NCBI GenBank assembly: GCA_015143295.1
Contig: CM026568.1
Coordinates: forward strand, 35,286,441-35,350,440
Reading direction: 5' to 3'
DNA from: Tetracentron sinense
Lineage: Eukaryota > Streptophyta > Magnoliopsida > Trochodendrales > Trochodendraceae
DNA: 64,000 nt
A program made the position numbers and the translations under genes. The notes under the pieces are model-generated. The model saw only the letters and a program-made list of their open reading frames with translations, did no database searches and was not told the DNA's origin. Shown piece after piece: positions 1 to 11,893 of the stretch; positions within the stretch are counted from its first letter, which is position 1; each line of letters begins with the position of its first letter.

Positions 1-359
1 TTTTTTTTTTTTTTCTTTCACCCACTTTCTCGCCAACCGAGCACACCCTTAGGGGATAACTTCTTTTATAATTTTAACACATGGCAGAAGTGTAAGACTA
101 GGCATACTTGCAATGCAGATAAGTGGCCCATAATGTCCAATTTCAAATAGACGTCTCAGATTGACCGTCATTTTCATCATCATTAATATTATATACCAAA
201 TATTTGGGGTTGGCAATACGAATCCTATTTTACCTTTTCCACCTAATAAAACATCTCAGACTGACCATAATACAAAAATCATATTGATTAGATGAAGTAA
301 GAAACAATTGCATGTTACTGGCCATCCAAATGAATATCATTAGATGGCAATGTTAGTGG
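1..359. other. AT-rich intergenic DNA
   Basis: The window opens with a T-run (1-14). No open frame of note, no recognisable gene and no complete repeat boundary is visible in this stretch. Confidence 0.5.
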
Positions 360-371
360 TGGTCGCCAACA

Positions 372-700
372 TAGTTACCAAGTTCTTCGATTTTTTCAAA
401 AAATCCCGAATAATATCCGACTTTTTCATCGAACGATTAATTCACAAAGTATTCGCGAGTTTTGAAAAAATAACGACTTTTTCAAAAAGTCACGAATTTA
501 ACATGAATTATTCATGACTTTTTTGAAAAATTCCTGAAAAAATATATAATATATGAAATATATTTGTTTATACATTTCATGATTAGTAATTTTATTTCAT
601 ATTTGTTCATTTCTTACTCAATATTTTCTCAATTTATTTCAGAATTTTGACAATTTTTTCCGAACTCTTTCTTAGACGAATTAATCCAAATTGGTAATTA
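372..700. mobile_element. Small non-autonomous DNA transposon-like insertion
   Basis: A 329-bp AT-rich segment lies between identical 12-bp direct repeats tggtcgccaaca (360-371 and 701-712). Its ends are weakly inverted: tagttaccaa at the left and ttggtaatta at the right, whose complement is taattaccaa. The interior is built from variants of a gaattattc-like motif and has no coding capacity. Similar motif-rich sequence occurs at 37970-38260. The direct repeats and inverted ends suggest a MITE. The duplication is longer than the 8-9 bp usual for hAT or Mutator families, so the class is uncertain. Confidence 0.5.
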
Positions 701-712
701 TGGTCGCCAACA

Positions 713-1576
713 AGACTTCAATATATCATTTTCTTGAAGGGGGGTGGCTCTGGGGTTAAAATTTTCAAGATTTCTAACCCACTGAGAAATATATATCAGT
801 TATGATACTGAACACCCTTAGCAGGAATGCCCAATAAATTTTACAGGAAGAACCATAAAGTATGAAATTTAGATTTAGATAATAATTTATGATATCAGGT
901 GTAATGCTTGATAAGTGAAGGACTAACTAGAGGGATTAGACGTCAGAATAGCTTCCAAGTCAGTGTCCTTTTTAAATCTCTGCTGATATTAAAGAAGCAA
1001 AATTAAGAATCCAGGAATTCCTTGTGAATTACTTCAAGGAAAAGAACAGGTACAATACCATGTAGACAGAGAAAATCAACTTTCATTGGGTATTAAAAAA
1101 CTAGACATTGTTTTTTTTTTTTTTTTCGGGGGGGGGGAGAGTGGGGAGCCAAGGGGGCACGTGTGCCTCCCTAATTTTTTATTTTTTTTAAACATATTTT
1201 CTATAATTTATAAGGCATAGCATGGGTCATGACTCATGAGGGGTAAATTGCCCTTTAAAAAGTTGCCTATTGAACTTTTAAAATCAAGGAAAATGTTTAA
1301 TTTACCATGCATTTTCACTAATGTAACGAAATACCGGTCCTCATTGGTCTTTCACTTTTTAACACCCATTAATTGTGGTTAAGATTCACTCACCCTAGGG
1401 TTTATCCATTTAACTTTTTTTCTTGAAAAATAAAATATAAAATATTAACCTTAAGTTGGTTAAGCTTAACCTCAGTTAAAGGGGGATGAAATAGGAAGAC
1501 ATTTGATTATGTAATCAAATGCGGAGTGGGCTAATCATTGCTCTAGAAACCAATATCTTATTTTGTTTAATTATTA
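713..1576. other. Intergenic DNA with homopolymer tracts
   Basis: No gene is seen. There is a T-tract followed by a G-tract (about 1111-1137) and a stretch (about 1340-1420) related to the 'ggttaagattcactcaccc' repeat family also found near 12480, 35860 and 46560. Confidence 0.4.
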
Positions 1577-2287
1577 AGGGTGGCGCTACGCGCATCCATT
1601 TAACCTTGTTGTTTAATTTTTTTTTCCTCAAAAATTTAGGAAAAAGTTGTCACCTTATCCAATGACTATGCTCTGTTAATCACTACGCGCACCCTAATAT
1701 TTACTGAAAACATCAATCTAAAGTAATCTCTAGTTAAATGCCCAAAAGATATGTAAATAGACCAAAAACCCACTTCTCCTTGAAAGGATTTTAGAGGTTC
1801 TTCTTCCTTCGATTTCAAGGGCAGAGATGTGGCAATAGGGGCAGACGGTCGGCTTTGGCCACCATTAGATTTGGCAAGGAAGGACTTCTGAGCGGAAGTC
1901 TTAGAGGTTTCCTCGTTTATTCATGCTTGCAGGAAAATCTGCAAGAATGGAGTGACGGAGCTGAGATTCGAAGGAACATTTGCAGAACTCTTGGAGTGAG
2001 AGGTTCTCGGATAGAGTTCTCCAGTAATATTGAAGAATGGAGCTAAAAATCTGCAATTAATTCTGAAATGAGCCAATTTTTAGTGATGGAATCCTAAAAG
2101 GAATAGGTGCTTGATAACTAATATATGCAGAATTCCTCAAATTATAACCGACTCGAAGTTGTTATGAACCTGATAAGAAACAAGGATTCAAAGCTACACG
2201 AGAAATTCAAAGCATCAGTAAAGCTTCATGAGCAAGGTGCAGAAGCCGCATCAACTGTCTAAATTAAGCATGCAAACGCAACTTAGA

Positions 2288-2329
<42 letters not shown>

Positions 2330-2590
2330 GATGGTTTTTTGTTGGGGGGGGGGGGGGGGGGGGGGGTGTGGGTGGTCGGATGGAAAACGAAGAAGTGAGT
2401 TTTTGGTCTTTTATATATATTTTATGTGTAACCAAAGATTACTTTAGATCGGTGTATTTCAGTAAATATTGGGGTGGGCGTAGCACCATTAATAAAGCAT
2501 AGTCATTGGATAAAGAGACAACTCTTCCCTAAACTTTTGAAAAGATAAATTATACTATATTATTCAATAGGACATAGCGCCATTAGACAA
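1577..2590. mobile_element. Long-TIR (foldback or MULE-like) non-autonomous element
   Basis: Two arms of about 165 bp are imperfect inverted repeats: about 1613-1778 against 2387-2552, with key shared words such as ccaatgactatgct, aatatttactga and taaagtaatct. The similarity extends weakly outward to a ggcgcta(c/t)g motif near 1580 and 2575. The 600-bp interior is unrelated to the arms and contains a 63-codon frame (1855-2046), a GA microsatellite and a long G-run. Long inverted arms around unrelated DNA are typical of Mutator-like or foldback elements that pick up host sequence. I found no clear target duplication, so the outer limits are approximate. Confidence 0.5.
2289..2367. repeat. GA microsatellite followed by poly-G tract
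   Basis: About 18 GA dinucleotides (2289-2325) are followed within 20 bases by an almost pure run of about 20 G (2346-2366). Both lie inside the long-TIR element. The G-run could form quadruplex structure and its exact length is prone to sequencing error. Confidence 0.8.
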
Positions 2591-3472
2591 GGAGACCTCA
2601 AAAAACAAAATATACAGCCTATGTTATTTAATTATTTAATAAGGCATAGTCATAGGATAAGAGATAGTTGCTCCCGTAACCAATGAGAAACAATACCTGT
2701 AAGATATATATGAAATGTATAGATAAAATAGCTCACGAACTTAGTCGTCAATTTTTTTCCCCGGGGGCTACGCCCCAGAACCCCCATCCCCTAGACCAAA
2801 AACATTTTGTACCCGCCAAATCATTTTGCACAAATTCATCAATGTCTCCCCCCCACACACACACACAATAAAATCGTGGCTCCACTCCAGGAGAGGGCGG
2901 TGGCTGGGTATCGATATAGGATTATCATTAACCAGAAGGAGCTTTTACAAAATGAATGTGATAGCTATTCATGCCTTCAGTTAAAACCTTCTTGGCAAGA
3001 AGGAGCATTTGATATACCTGGTATCTGGGAACATTATGCAGCGGCATTTTCACGTCGGGTTTGAGTGAGACGTCCTACGTGAAATGGGGACACATTTGGG
3101 GTGGGGGTGACTTGTTTAACATGGACTCATGAGGGGGGGTACGGCCGAGAGCCCGGCTTTGGGCTATGAGATAAAAATGAATTTAATCTTTTACTCCTAC
3201 TAGTCGCGGCTTTTAGAAGTATTAGTTAAATGTCATGCTTCAAACATATTTGAGGGGCGTGTCCCAGTAAACCCTGTAACAAGGATAATGTCCTTTATAA
3301 AAATTACTAATTTTCCAAGGAGCATTTGGACTACCGATTTTGCACCCACAATATAACTGGGGATAGGTTATACGATAAGTTGTAAGAACCGTGTTAACCC
3401 AAACTAGGCATGTGTTCCTCATGAGACATGGCAAACAAATAAAGATCTTGAGTTCTTAGGGAGTACCAAGGT
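2591..3472. other. Intergenic DNA, nothing recognised
   Basis: Short frames at 2683-3064 show no family resemblance. There is a small CA-rich patch near 2855-2870. I see no gene. Confidence 0.4.
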
Positions 3473-4963
3473 TTAAAATAGGGTGCTGCTACGAGCACCC
3501 CAACAATTTTTTTTACTGTACACCAATTTTTAAAAAGCTTCATATTTATTTTAAGGATTCATGCTCTATGCGCACCCAACTTTCCTTTTTTAAACAATTT
3601 TTTTATAAAATAAAAAAAAAGCTTAAATCATCTTCTCCAGACTGCAAAATTATCATGATCTTCCAACTGTGGCAGGGCTCCCACAACGTAAAAAATCTCA
3701 TCTGAATCGGTTTCTTATTCTTCTCAATGTATGCCATTCCATTCATGCATGAATCATTAGTCTGAAATGGGCTACTCTTTCCATTGCATCTCTTGAGATA
3801 TCCTGTCTCCTTCCACCACCGTAGATTTTCGTGTATCAAGCAAGTAAATGACAATGGGTTTCGTCGTGTCAAGATGCGAGAATATATGGAGTGTTCATTA
3901 AGGATAGCAAACACAAACGAAGGCTCCTATGAAGATGATGAAGAAAAAGAAGAGCACGACTGTTGTTACAGTTTCTCCCTTTAAGGGAAATGTCCATAAG
4001 ACCTAGATCCGTGCCAGAAGAAACTTCCAAGTCTCTTCATGCTCATTCCTAGAAACTACCTACAAATATACAAACAAAGGTATTCTAGCCATTTTTTAAA
4101 TGGTGCTCGAGGTTGAAACTGAGGGTGTAGTTTGGTGTATTATACCTTTTATTCACACTAGCATATGCCCGTGCAATGCACAGGTGTTTATAGGAAATAA
4201 AATATTATTTTAAAATAACCATGATAAGCATAAAAAAAAGTTCCAATAAAAGGATGCATTCCATTGAGATGAACGGATAGGAAGACAAATTATCAAGCTG
4301 ACAAACAATCTATAAAAAAAATGGAATAAAAGATTATTTTTATCTTTACTCTAAATGAAAGAAATAAATTAACTGAATTCCATTTTTATGACATTCGTAG
4401 TTTTATCCACATTCAAAAGATATAAGCAAATAAAATAATTCGTAAAAATTTCATGTGAGACTCTTAATGCACCCCTAAGTCAACGGACCCGTGCAATGCA
4501 CGCGTGGTAACATCATCAACCGAGTTATATATATAGTATAGTTATGAATTATCAATCATATTCCTAAAATCTCAACAAAAATAGTACAAAATTATTAATG
4601 AAAGATAAGGTAGACAGGCTGATTTCAAGAGAAATTACTTCAACATGAAACCAATGGTTAAGATAGGGAGGTTCTGACTGTCACCAAATGAAAATCTTCA
4701 ATAAAAACAAAGAGTTCAAAGACGTACCCATCCATTTGCAATAACTATGGCCATGATAGATGTTTCTTCCATGACCCATGATAATGGATTTCACAAAAAC
4801 ATGAAAAAAATTAATAGTTTGTTTTGCCTGTAAAAGAGATGATTGAAGAATGTAAGCTGAACAATGTTACGTGTTTCTCTTGAAATTTATTGTATTTAAC
4901 GGACTCCGAATACAATCAAATAAAAAGTTCAAGTAGAGAAAAGAATATGGCACGAATTTGTCT

Positions 4964-5144
4964 CTGGCAGTTGCCAGAAAATGGTCTTTGGCTTCCCACA
5001 CATCATTTGGTATGTGGCGATAATAAGGAGAGAAGTCATTTAATTTTCTCCCCAAGTTTTTTACTTCTCGACACTTGATATCTCATCCCTTTTTATCGCC
5101 ACATGTCCAATGATGTGTGGAGCTGACCATATTTCTAACATCTG
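4964..5144. mobile_element. Hairpin MITE copy (gataaaaagg/ccacacatcat family)
   Basis: An imperfect inverted repeat: cccacacatcat near 4996 pairs with atgatgtgtgg near 5111, and tatgtggcgataa with ttatcgccacatg. The core 'gagaagtcattt...ttttctcccc...gatatctc' is shared with copies near 24227, 29045, 35269, 39902 and 40089. This copy is degenerate at its outer ends. Confidence 0.6.
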
Positions 5145-5739
5145 CCAATGCGGTGCCAAAAAATATATAAAGGAGATCGATGGAGTGTGGACCATTCTCT
5201 CCCATCTCTTTGCTGTATGAGAAGAGAAACAGATACTTGCTTTTGACCTTTCCTTCAACACATTGATGGAAATAAAGCATGATCTTTCAAACACCTAATA
5301 TAAGGGGGGAAATACATATTATTATTTTTATATAAAAGTTAAATAATGGTCACAGATCTAGACAGCCCCACCAATTGAAGAGTGAAAGATTATTAAACAA
5401 CCATGGTGCTATTGGCCATGGTTGGCATGTAGTTTTGCATCTTGCTAGTAGCGCTGAGGATTGCATCTACTTAATTGAATAAATAAGAAGAAGAGACTCA
5501 TACCAGAACATGACTCCAAAGGAATGCATCGCCTAGGTTGTTTGTTGGTATCTATCTTCTTGTAAACAAACTTCTCAATCTCTATTTCTCTTCATTCCTC
5601 TTTTCTTACTCTTCCCTTTCAACACATCCACCATCACAGACTTTCTCTTTGAGAACTTCTATGATCATCTTCTACACTGTTAGTGTGTAACAACTTGAAC
5701 TCACTCAAACAAAGACACTTCTCTCTCTCCACGTCCGGT

Positions 5740-6277
5740 TTCATTAAGGAAAGTCATGCCCAGATCATCATCAAGTACTAAATTCATCGACTCCTTAAAT
5801 GCTTGCTCCTATTCGATGCCATCCATGGACTTGACTCTTTTCTTTGGAACACAATGATTCGAGCCTACACTAATGGCTACCACTGTTTTGAAAAGCTTCA
5901 ACTCTATGTGCTCATACGGAAAACGGGTGTGGGGCCTAACAATTACATATTCCCCTTTGTTCTCAAAGCATGTGCCTCTAGACCATTGCTTTTTGAAGGG
6001 AAATTGGCTCACGGAGACGCATTAAGAACTGTGTGTGAGTGTTGGCATGTTTGTCAAGGCTGCTATGGTGGATATGTATACCAAATGCAGACAAACAGAT
6101 GACGGACAGGCTGTGTTCTATAGAATGACAAACGGATCACGAAAGGTTGAACTCTTGTCTCGAATGCAAGAGGAAGGCATCAAGCCAAACCACATCATGT
6201 TCACATCTCTTCTATCCGTATGTAGTCATGCAGGCCTCATCCATGAGGGTAGGAAATGTTTTGCAGACATGATATAG
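5740..6277 (+). pseudogene. PPR protein gene fragment (decayed)
   Basis: Two frames together read as part of a plant PLS-type pentatricopeptide repeat protein, an organelle RNA-binding family. The first (about 5803-6030) has the repeat hallmarks FLWNTMIRAYT and PNNYIFPFVLKACAS. A frame change near 6025-6035 leads to the second (6035-6277), with MVDMYTKC and GIKPNHIMFTSLLSVCSHAGL. In the 5' part, upstream of 5803, the frame is interrupted by a stop after a HAQIIIKY-like peptide. Normal members have a dozen or more repeats; only about four survive here, with no start and no C-terminal extension. It is surely non-functional as a protein. It sits inside a Helitron-like element, so I infer it was captured rather than being a local gene relic. 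Confidence 0.8.
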
Positions 6278-6797
6278 CTATTGAAAGAAAACAAAACTGA
6301 GGAAAATGAAGGATTGTGAGGGAGATGAAGGATTGTAAGGAATTGATGGATGTGTTGGAAAAATGAATCAGTTGGGAAGTAGGAGCCGTGGAGATTAATA
6401 GGGGGAGAGAGGGGGTGACGTTTTGGGAGAAATAAATGAGGTAGTCCCCCTCTTTACTCCACTTTGGGAGAAATAAATGAGGTAGATAAGATTGGGTAAT
6501 GTGACAACAAAAACACAAAAAGAAGATCAAATAGGGGTGCCAAGTTGGCATCCCTATTTCTTTAGTATATAGTATATAATTCACGCTTCCTTCTTCATTG
6601 AAAGTTGAAACTGAAGAGGGAGGAAACATGAATATTTACTCCATAGGTCTTATTATGTGTATGAATAGAAAATTTATAGTATTTTTTTAACCTTTTAGTG
6701 TGCTCGTAAAATTTTTGTACAATGATGTGTAGTCAGTAAATGATATATTTGGTGTACAATAAGAAAATATTGGTGTTCTAGCAACACCCTTAAAATA

Positions 6798-9770
6798 GTG
6801 ACTGTATCGTATGTAAAAGTATTGTGGCCTACCTAACGAAATCCTACTTGCCAAAATTCATGCATTTCGGTTACATGTCAACAGTATCGGTCGTATTGGT
6901 ATACGTATAGGCATTATGGGTTATCTAATGATTCCAAACGAAATCCTACTTACCTGCCAAAACTCATGTATTCCGGTTATGTTTCAACCGTGCCCTAACG
7001 TATAGTTTCTGTGAGCATAAAACCTTCATTTCCAGCTTCAAAGAACTACTTTTCACCCTCCCTTCATCTAGTTCTCAAACCCTTTCTTCTACTCTAAAAA
7101 CAACCATTACATTGATTTCATTTCATCCAAAATAAGTTTTAATATACCTGGAGATCGAATCGGGAAAAGAAAAACTAAAAATTAATAGCAATTATTAATA
7201 TAAAATATATATTATTGTTCTAAGGATGATTTATCAGATGCCCCACCAACCTTAATTTTCGGAAAAAAAAATAGTTTTTTATATTTTTTGATATCCTTAT
7301 CCATGCCTATTTTTAAAAAAAATAGAAAAATTAATAATACAAATAAGATAATTTTTTATTTGAACTTACACATTAAGTATTTAAGACTGACATAAATATA
7401 TACATACGTATGATTACTCTAGACTCTATACATATGGTGCTGAATAATATGAACAGTAATGCAGAGACTACTAGGCTTGATACCATCATACTAGAACCAT
7501 ATGAGTTGGGCTGAGTATTGCAACTATGACTAGCATACATACAAAGTGCGGCTTGGAGGAGATGAACCTAGCAGTAGTACTAGTCATCTAGAGACTGCAT
7601 ATAACTTAGTGTGGTACTGATTACCATCTAGGTAAGCCAAATATTGTCTTTTTTTTCTTGTAATTTCTTTAAAATATATTTATTGTCCTTTAGTTGTTTA
7701 CACATGTATGTCTCATATAATGAATGCCTCTATTATGCAAATTGGTATGTACACTGGAGATAATTGGTGAAACAATCTTAAATAATTGAGTACTGCATAA
7801 ATATATTGTTTTTTTTTAATGAATTATGTTTTTAATTGTCTAAATTTATGTTATTTTATATATTTATAAAAATACACACAGCGTATCTGCACACTGTGCT
7901 TTTAGGAAGCAAGACATTTAGTACTAATCGCCTCTTTCTTCTTCATTCTAACCTCTCATGTCATTTTACTCAATCTCTTGCTCAATCTGCATCCTAATAA
8001 CACTCATTTATTTCTTCTTAGCTGAATCACATTCCAACAGTAATACTCTAGTCTTGCCGGAGTACCTCTTACAGGGTTGCTATGGTACTACAATATCTTG
8101 CTAATTGACCTAGTGTAGTACTTAAAGAAAAGGAATTGCTAACATTTATATATTACCCAATTTCCTTATTTATTCACTCTTGTTCATTGTTTCTCACGCT
8201 CTACTTTCATGGTGTCTATCTTCCCTTTCACCCGACTTCACTACACTTTCTTACTTGATCTCTTTCTCGATACCCTTGCTTCTCTGTATCCTTTTTTTTA
8301 TAGGTAACTCTCACGTCATTTCATAAATTTAAGCGACATACAATAACATTAATAAGGGACAACAACAAATAGGAAAAATTTTGAGTTCACAAGCACATAC
8401 ACTCAGAGGATAAAGGAAAAAACAAAGAGAAATACAGATAACTCTTATAAGCATAGACCTAAGGTTCTTTTCTACTTGTCTCCAACAGTTCCTAGTCTGT
8501 CTCTATCAAGCATCACCAATCTTGTTGCAGCAGTTATTGTGGATGATACTTGGTGATCTGCCTTATCATATAATATCACACATAACACCATATGAGATTT
8601 GTTGAATTCAAGAGCTACCCATATAAAAAAATGACATTTCACAAGGTTTAAACCAGGACGACTACCTGCTAGGTCATAGGTGCTGATGACATGGAAACTT
8701 CGTGATAATTAGACAAAGGGTAATCACGGGATCATAGAATTGTCAGGACAAATATTTCTTGTACCCCAAACAGCTGAGGCTTTCTTAACTGCAAAGGAAG
8801 CTCAAATCACCCACAACCTCACATGATTGGTGTTCTTTATGTCTTGTATTCTGTCAGTTGGGCCTACGACTTACCAAACACCGATGGGGTACCCATCAAT
8901 ACTTGGAGCCATGGGGTTCAGGGAGTTTCAAAGGCAACACCACCGAAGCGTAAAGAAGCGCAACAATTGTGTTACAAAAAATGCAAGAAGGTTTTGTGGT
9001 GTATGTTCTTCAAATAGGGCGTGGTATTGCTTAACGAGACTCGAGTTGGTGTAATGGAACTACTAGAATCGTAGAGGGATACCATGGAACCTAATGTTTA
9101 AAAATAAATCAAACCAATACTACTTTAGCAAGAGAAACAAGAGTACATGCAAGGGGATAAGATCAACAACCAATAGATACCCCACACGACTGATTCTGGT
9201 ATCTCCACTTCATAAAAGAGAGACATTGAAATGGATGTTGCCCAAAGTATTAGTCTAAATGGCTAAAGTGGAGATGCAATTGTGGGTGACTCCTTTTGTT
9301 CAAACTAAAATAATAAATTTAATCAGGCAACAATACGACCATCTATGCTTTATGGAGCAAAATATTGGGCAACCAAGAACCAATCTTAGATTAGAGTTCT
9401 GCATGTATATCAAGATAAGTTAGATGCATTCTTTATATTCCCTTCACAAGGTACTTTCATGTGATAAATAATCCATCCATATGTTCCCATTCAAGTATTT
9501 TACTTTGTTGTTTTAATATAAGGGCCTCCATGAATTGTATATTTGCCCAAGCATTCATTAGTCATTTCCATAATTATGTTGCAGCTGTTTCTCCTCTCAT
9601 TTTCCATATTTTTTACTCCATTCTATCTAGTTCTACATGGTATTGAAGTGATCATCTTAATGATCAGTAGAGAGGCATGTGATAAAAAAAAAGTCAATAG
9701 TACCTTGTTCTCATTCTTTATGGAGTACTCAGATTCATAGATCTTCCTATCCTACCATCAAGGGCATCTC
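6798..9770. other. Long intergenic stretch, no gene recognised
   Basis: AT-rich DNA. An imperfect direct duplication lies at about 6838-6890 and 6942-7000 (shared aaatcctactt...ccggtta, spacing about 104). Frames at 8823-9054 and 9461-9740 are short and resemble no family known to me. Confidence 0.4.
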
Positions 9771-9774
9771 ATTT

Positions 9775-10145
9775 TACTAACGGCCATTCCTGGCTCGGCT
9801 CCAATAACGCAATTCCGGGAGGCGGGAGGAGTCAGTATAAGGGCACTGGACCCCTTCCGACCTGGAGAATGTGGTACTTTAGTTCCCATGATTCTCCTTT
9901 TTCTCTCCATTCAATTCGCCGACTTTTCTGAGATCCTGAATTGTTCATGGCTTCATGCTGACCCGAGAGATGCTATGGAATATGGAAGACAGAAAAATTT
10001 GCTATTGAAGGGAATGATAATTCGGACCTGGTTTCTTTCACCTATTAATCATTTTATAACAGCAAATGGATTTCATTCGATAGTTGATATGATCAGTTGC
10101 ACTATCACTCTTCTATGGCTTTCAAAAGGTAAATTCTTTAGTTGA
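9775..10145 (+). other. Unidentified coding-like island
   Basis: This segment is richer in GC than its surroundings. It contains an 85-codon frame (9888-10145), and the reading is open further upstream in the same area. The predicted peptide has two hydrophobic stretches and a charged middle (DPRDAMEYGRQKN). I do not recognise it. It could be a gene relic, a transposon fragment or an organelle-derived insertion. Confidence 0.25.
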
Positions 10146-11700
10146 TACTTTTCAAAATATTAAAAGTCTTGAATCAGGGAAAATGGAATGTTACGTATTG
10201 GATTTTATCTTTTAGAGGATCAGACATTGCATAAAGAAACAAATAGGCAGGATCAAAGTATAAACTAGTGTCATCATAGATGAAACACCCAAGCACTAGA
10301 TAGATCAAGGTTGAAATACTGCACCGCAACCAATTGTGCTAGGAATGCTAGATTACACAGACACTATATTTCTGGTGCCGATAATATTTGAACCCTAAGA
10401 AATTCTGTCCTCCTCTCGGCCCTCCCTCCCCCTTCTCCACTTTTAAACTTGCCCTCACATTTACTAAACCCATAATTCTCCAACTACTGTTATGTGGTTA
10501 CTTTTAGAAGTCCATATGGTGTCTCCTCAAAGTTCGAAACCCCTATCAAAATCAAATCAATCCAAGTAACTTTGCCTTTGTATAAATTGTAGGCTTTTAA
10601 TGTTAAGATATCTGAAATTTGAAACTACATTCATCAATGATCAACCCAAACAATTGAGAACACTTATTCTGAATGATGAATCATGAACAAAACCAAAACA
10701 GTCAGACCAAAACTTAATAATAATTATGCTGGTTTTCGTATCTATAATACCTTATCTTTTAGCATATAATATTTTTGTTTTCTAACATTGATGAGAAAAA
10801 TCATGTCTATATTATGGCATTGATTACATCAAGACAATGCCATTGTAAATATAGGTTAGAAAATGCTAGAACTTTCCCGTTCCGAATTTCAGTACAAAAT
10901 ACTTTTCCTTAGCAGATGTATGACGCCCGAATAAGGAGTATAACAATTATAACATGATAAAAAAAAATATAAGACCTACAAATGATTGAATCGATATAAA
11001 ATCATTCCACCATAATCTCACTGTAAACATTATTATTTTCTATTAGATAAATAGTACAATTGAGTCACTGATATACCTTAATCAGTATAAAAATGCCTGA
11101 AAGCATTCAAATTCCCGAGGATTTTCCAATCCCTATTGACGACAGGCTTCTCATATTTCATATACTCTCCTACCACTTCGAAGAAACTGATTCCCATGAA
11201 AGAACCGTTTATCTTCTCTGCAACATTCCAAAGGCAGCTCTCATTTTCATCCAAACTAACCTATTTATTACCAGACAATGCCATTTAAAAACCCTAAAAA
11301 CACGCAGGATTCAACCAATGAGAAGTACTTAGAAAGCAAAAAACAAACCTGCAACCGCGCGTGGCTAAACGGTAGGCAATGTTTTGCGATATTTCATCGC
11401 CATTTGAGATGAGCAAGAACTTCATTTTCCATTCTCGTAACTAATCGAAGAACAAAACCCCAACTTGCAAATGCACAAATACAATGAAGAAGACAATAAG
11501 TAAGCTTTAATGGGCTTTGGCCCAAAACTAAGTCCGTACCCAGTCCATTTGATGCCATTTCTCGTGTTATTTTATATGCACAAAGGGTCATCTGAGACAG
11601 ATCTAGAGAAAATGTCTCTATTTTGTATACAAAGTTTGACACATGTCCTTTTAATTCTGGTTAAGAAGCTTTAACCTTAGGGCTATACATTTAACTAGGG
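10146..11700. other. Intergenic DNA, nothing recognised
   Basis: AT-rich with only short frames (for example 11093-11332), none resembling a known family. No repeat boundary is seen. Confidence 0.4.
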
Positions 11701-11705
11701 TATTC

Positions 11706-11880
11706 AATAAGTCCATTGTGAGCTGGTTCGATTCGGCTCGGCTCAGCTCGGCTCGGCTGCAAGTTGAGCTTGAGTTAGGTATTTGAGGTCGTCGGCTAAG
11801 TCGAGCTAAATGATTGAGCTCGTTTGTTAATTGAGCTAAATACAAACAACAAGTTGTTCAATACAGCTATGCTCAATTAA
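11706..11880. repeat. Degenerate 'gagctcg/ggctcgg' dispersed repeat
   Basis: Repeated variants of ggctcgg and gagctcg match the longer copies at 22357-22675, 44918-45810, 46095-46225 and 50866-51005. This is a fragment of the hAT-like MITE family whose best copy is 44918-45226. It abuts the end of the Helitron-like element at 11894. Confidence 0.6.
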
Positions 11881-11893
11881 TTTTAGGTGCTAA

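Larger units (their letters stand above)
4158..6580 (-). mobile_element. Probable Helitron carrying a PPR gene fragment
   Basis: Read on the minus strand, the 3' end is a short hairpin around gtgcattgcac followed by ctag at 4161-4158, with T as the next base, as Helitrons require. The 5' end near 6580 reads atactatatactaaag and is followed by a subterminal inverted repeat (ggatgcc...ggcacc, about 6535-6555). Both ends match those of the element at 11894-12811. The first two 5' bases are TT rather than the expected TC, so that end has mutated or is slightly misplaced. No RepHel coding sequence is present, so this would be non-autonomous. The captured PPR fragment fits the known habit of Helitrons of picking up gene pieces. 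Confidence 0.55.
3481..6789. mobile_element. Composite 3.3-kb non-autonomous DNA transposon
   Basis: The 8-bp sequence ttaaaata occurs directly outside both ends (3473-3480 and 6790-6797). The ends are imperfect inverted repeats: gggtgctgcta at the left, and the complement of the right end reads gggtgttgcta; similarity continues for about 40 bases and includes a tgtacacca word. The interior has no transposase. It contains a hairpin MITE (about 4964-5144), a probable Helitron (4158 to about 6580) and, inside that, a PPR gene fragment. An 8-bp duplication fits a hAT-type element, though the TIR is not a classic hAT end. Alternatively a smaller MITE has been enlarged by nested insertions. Confidence 0.6.
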
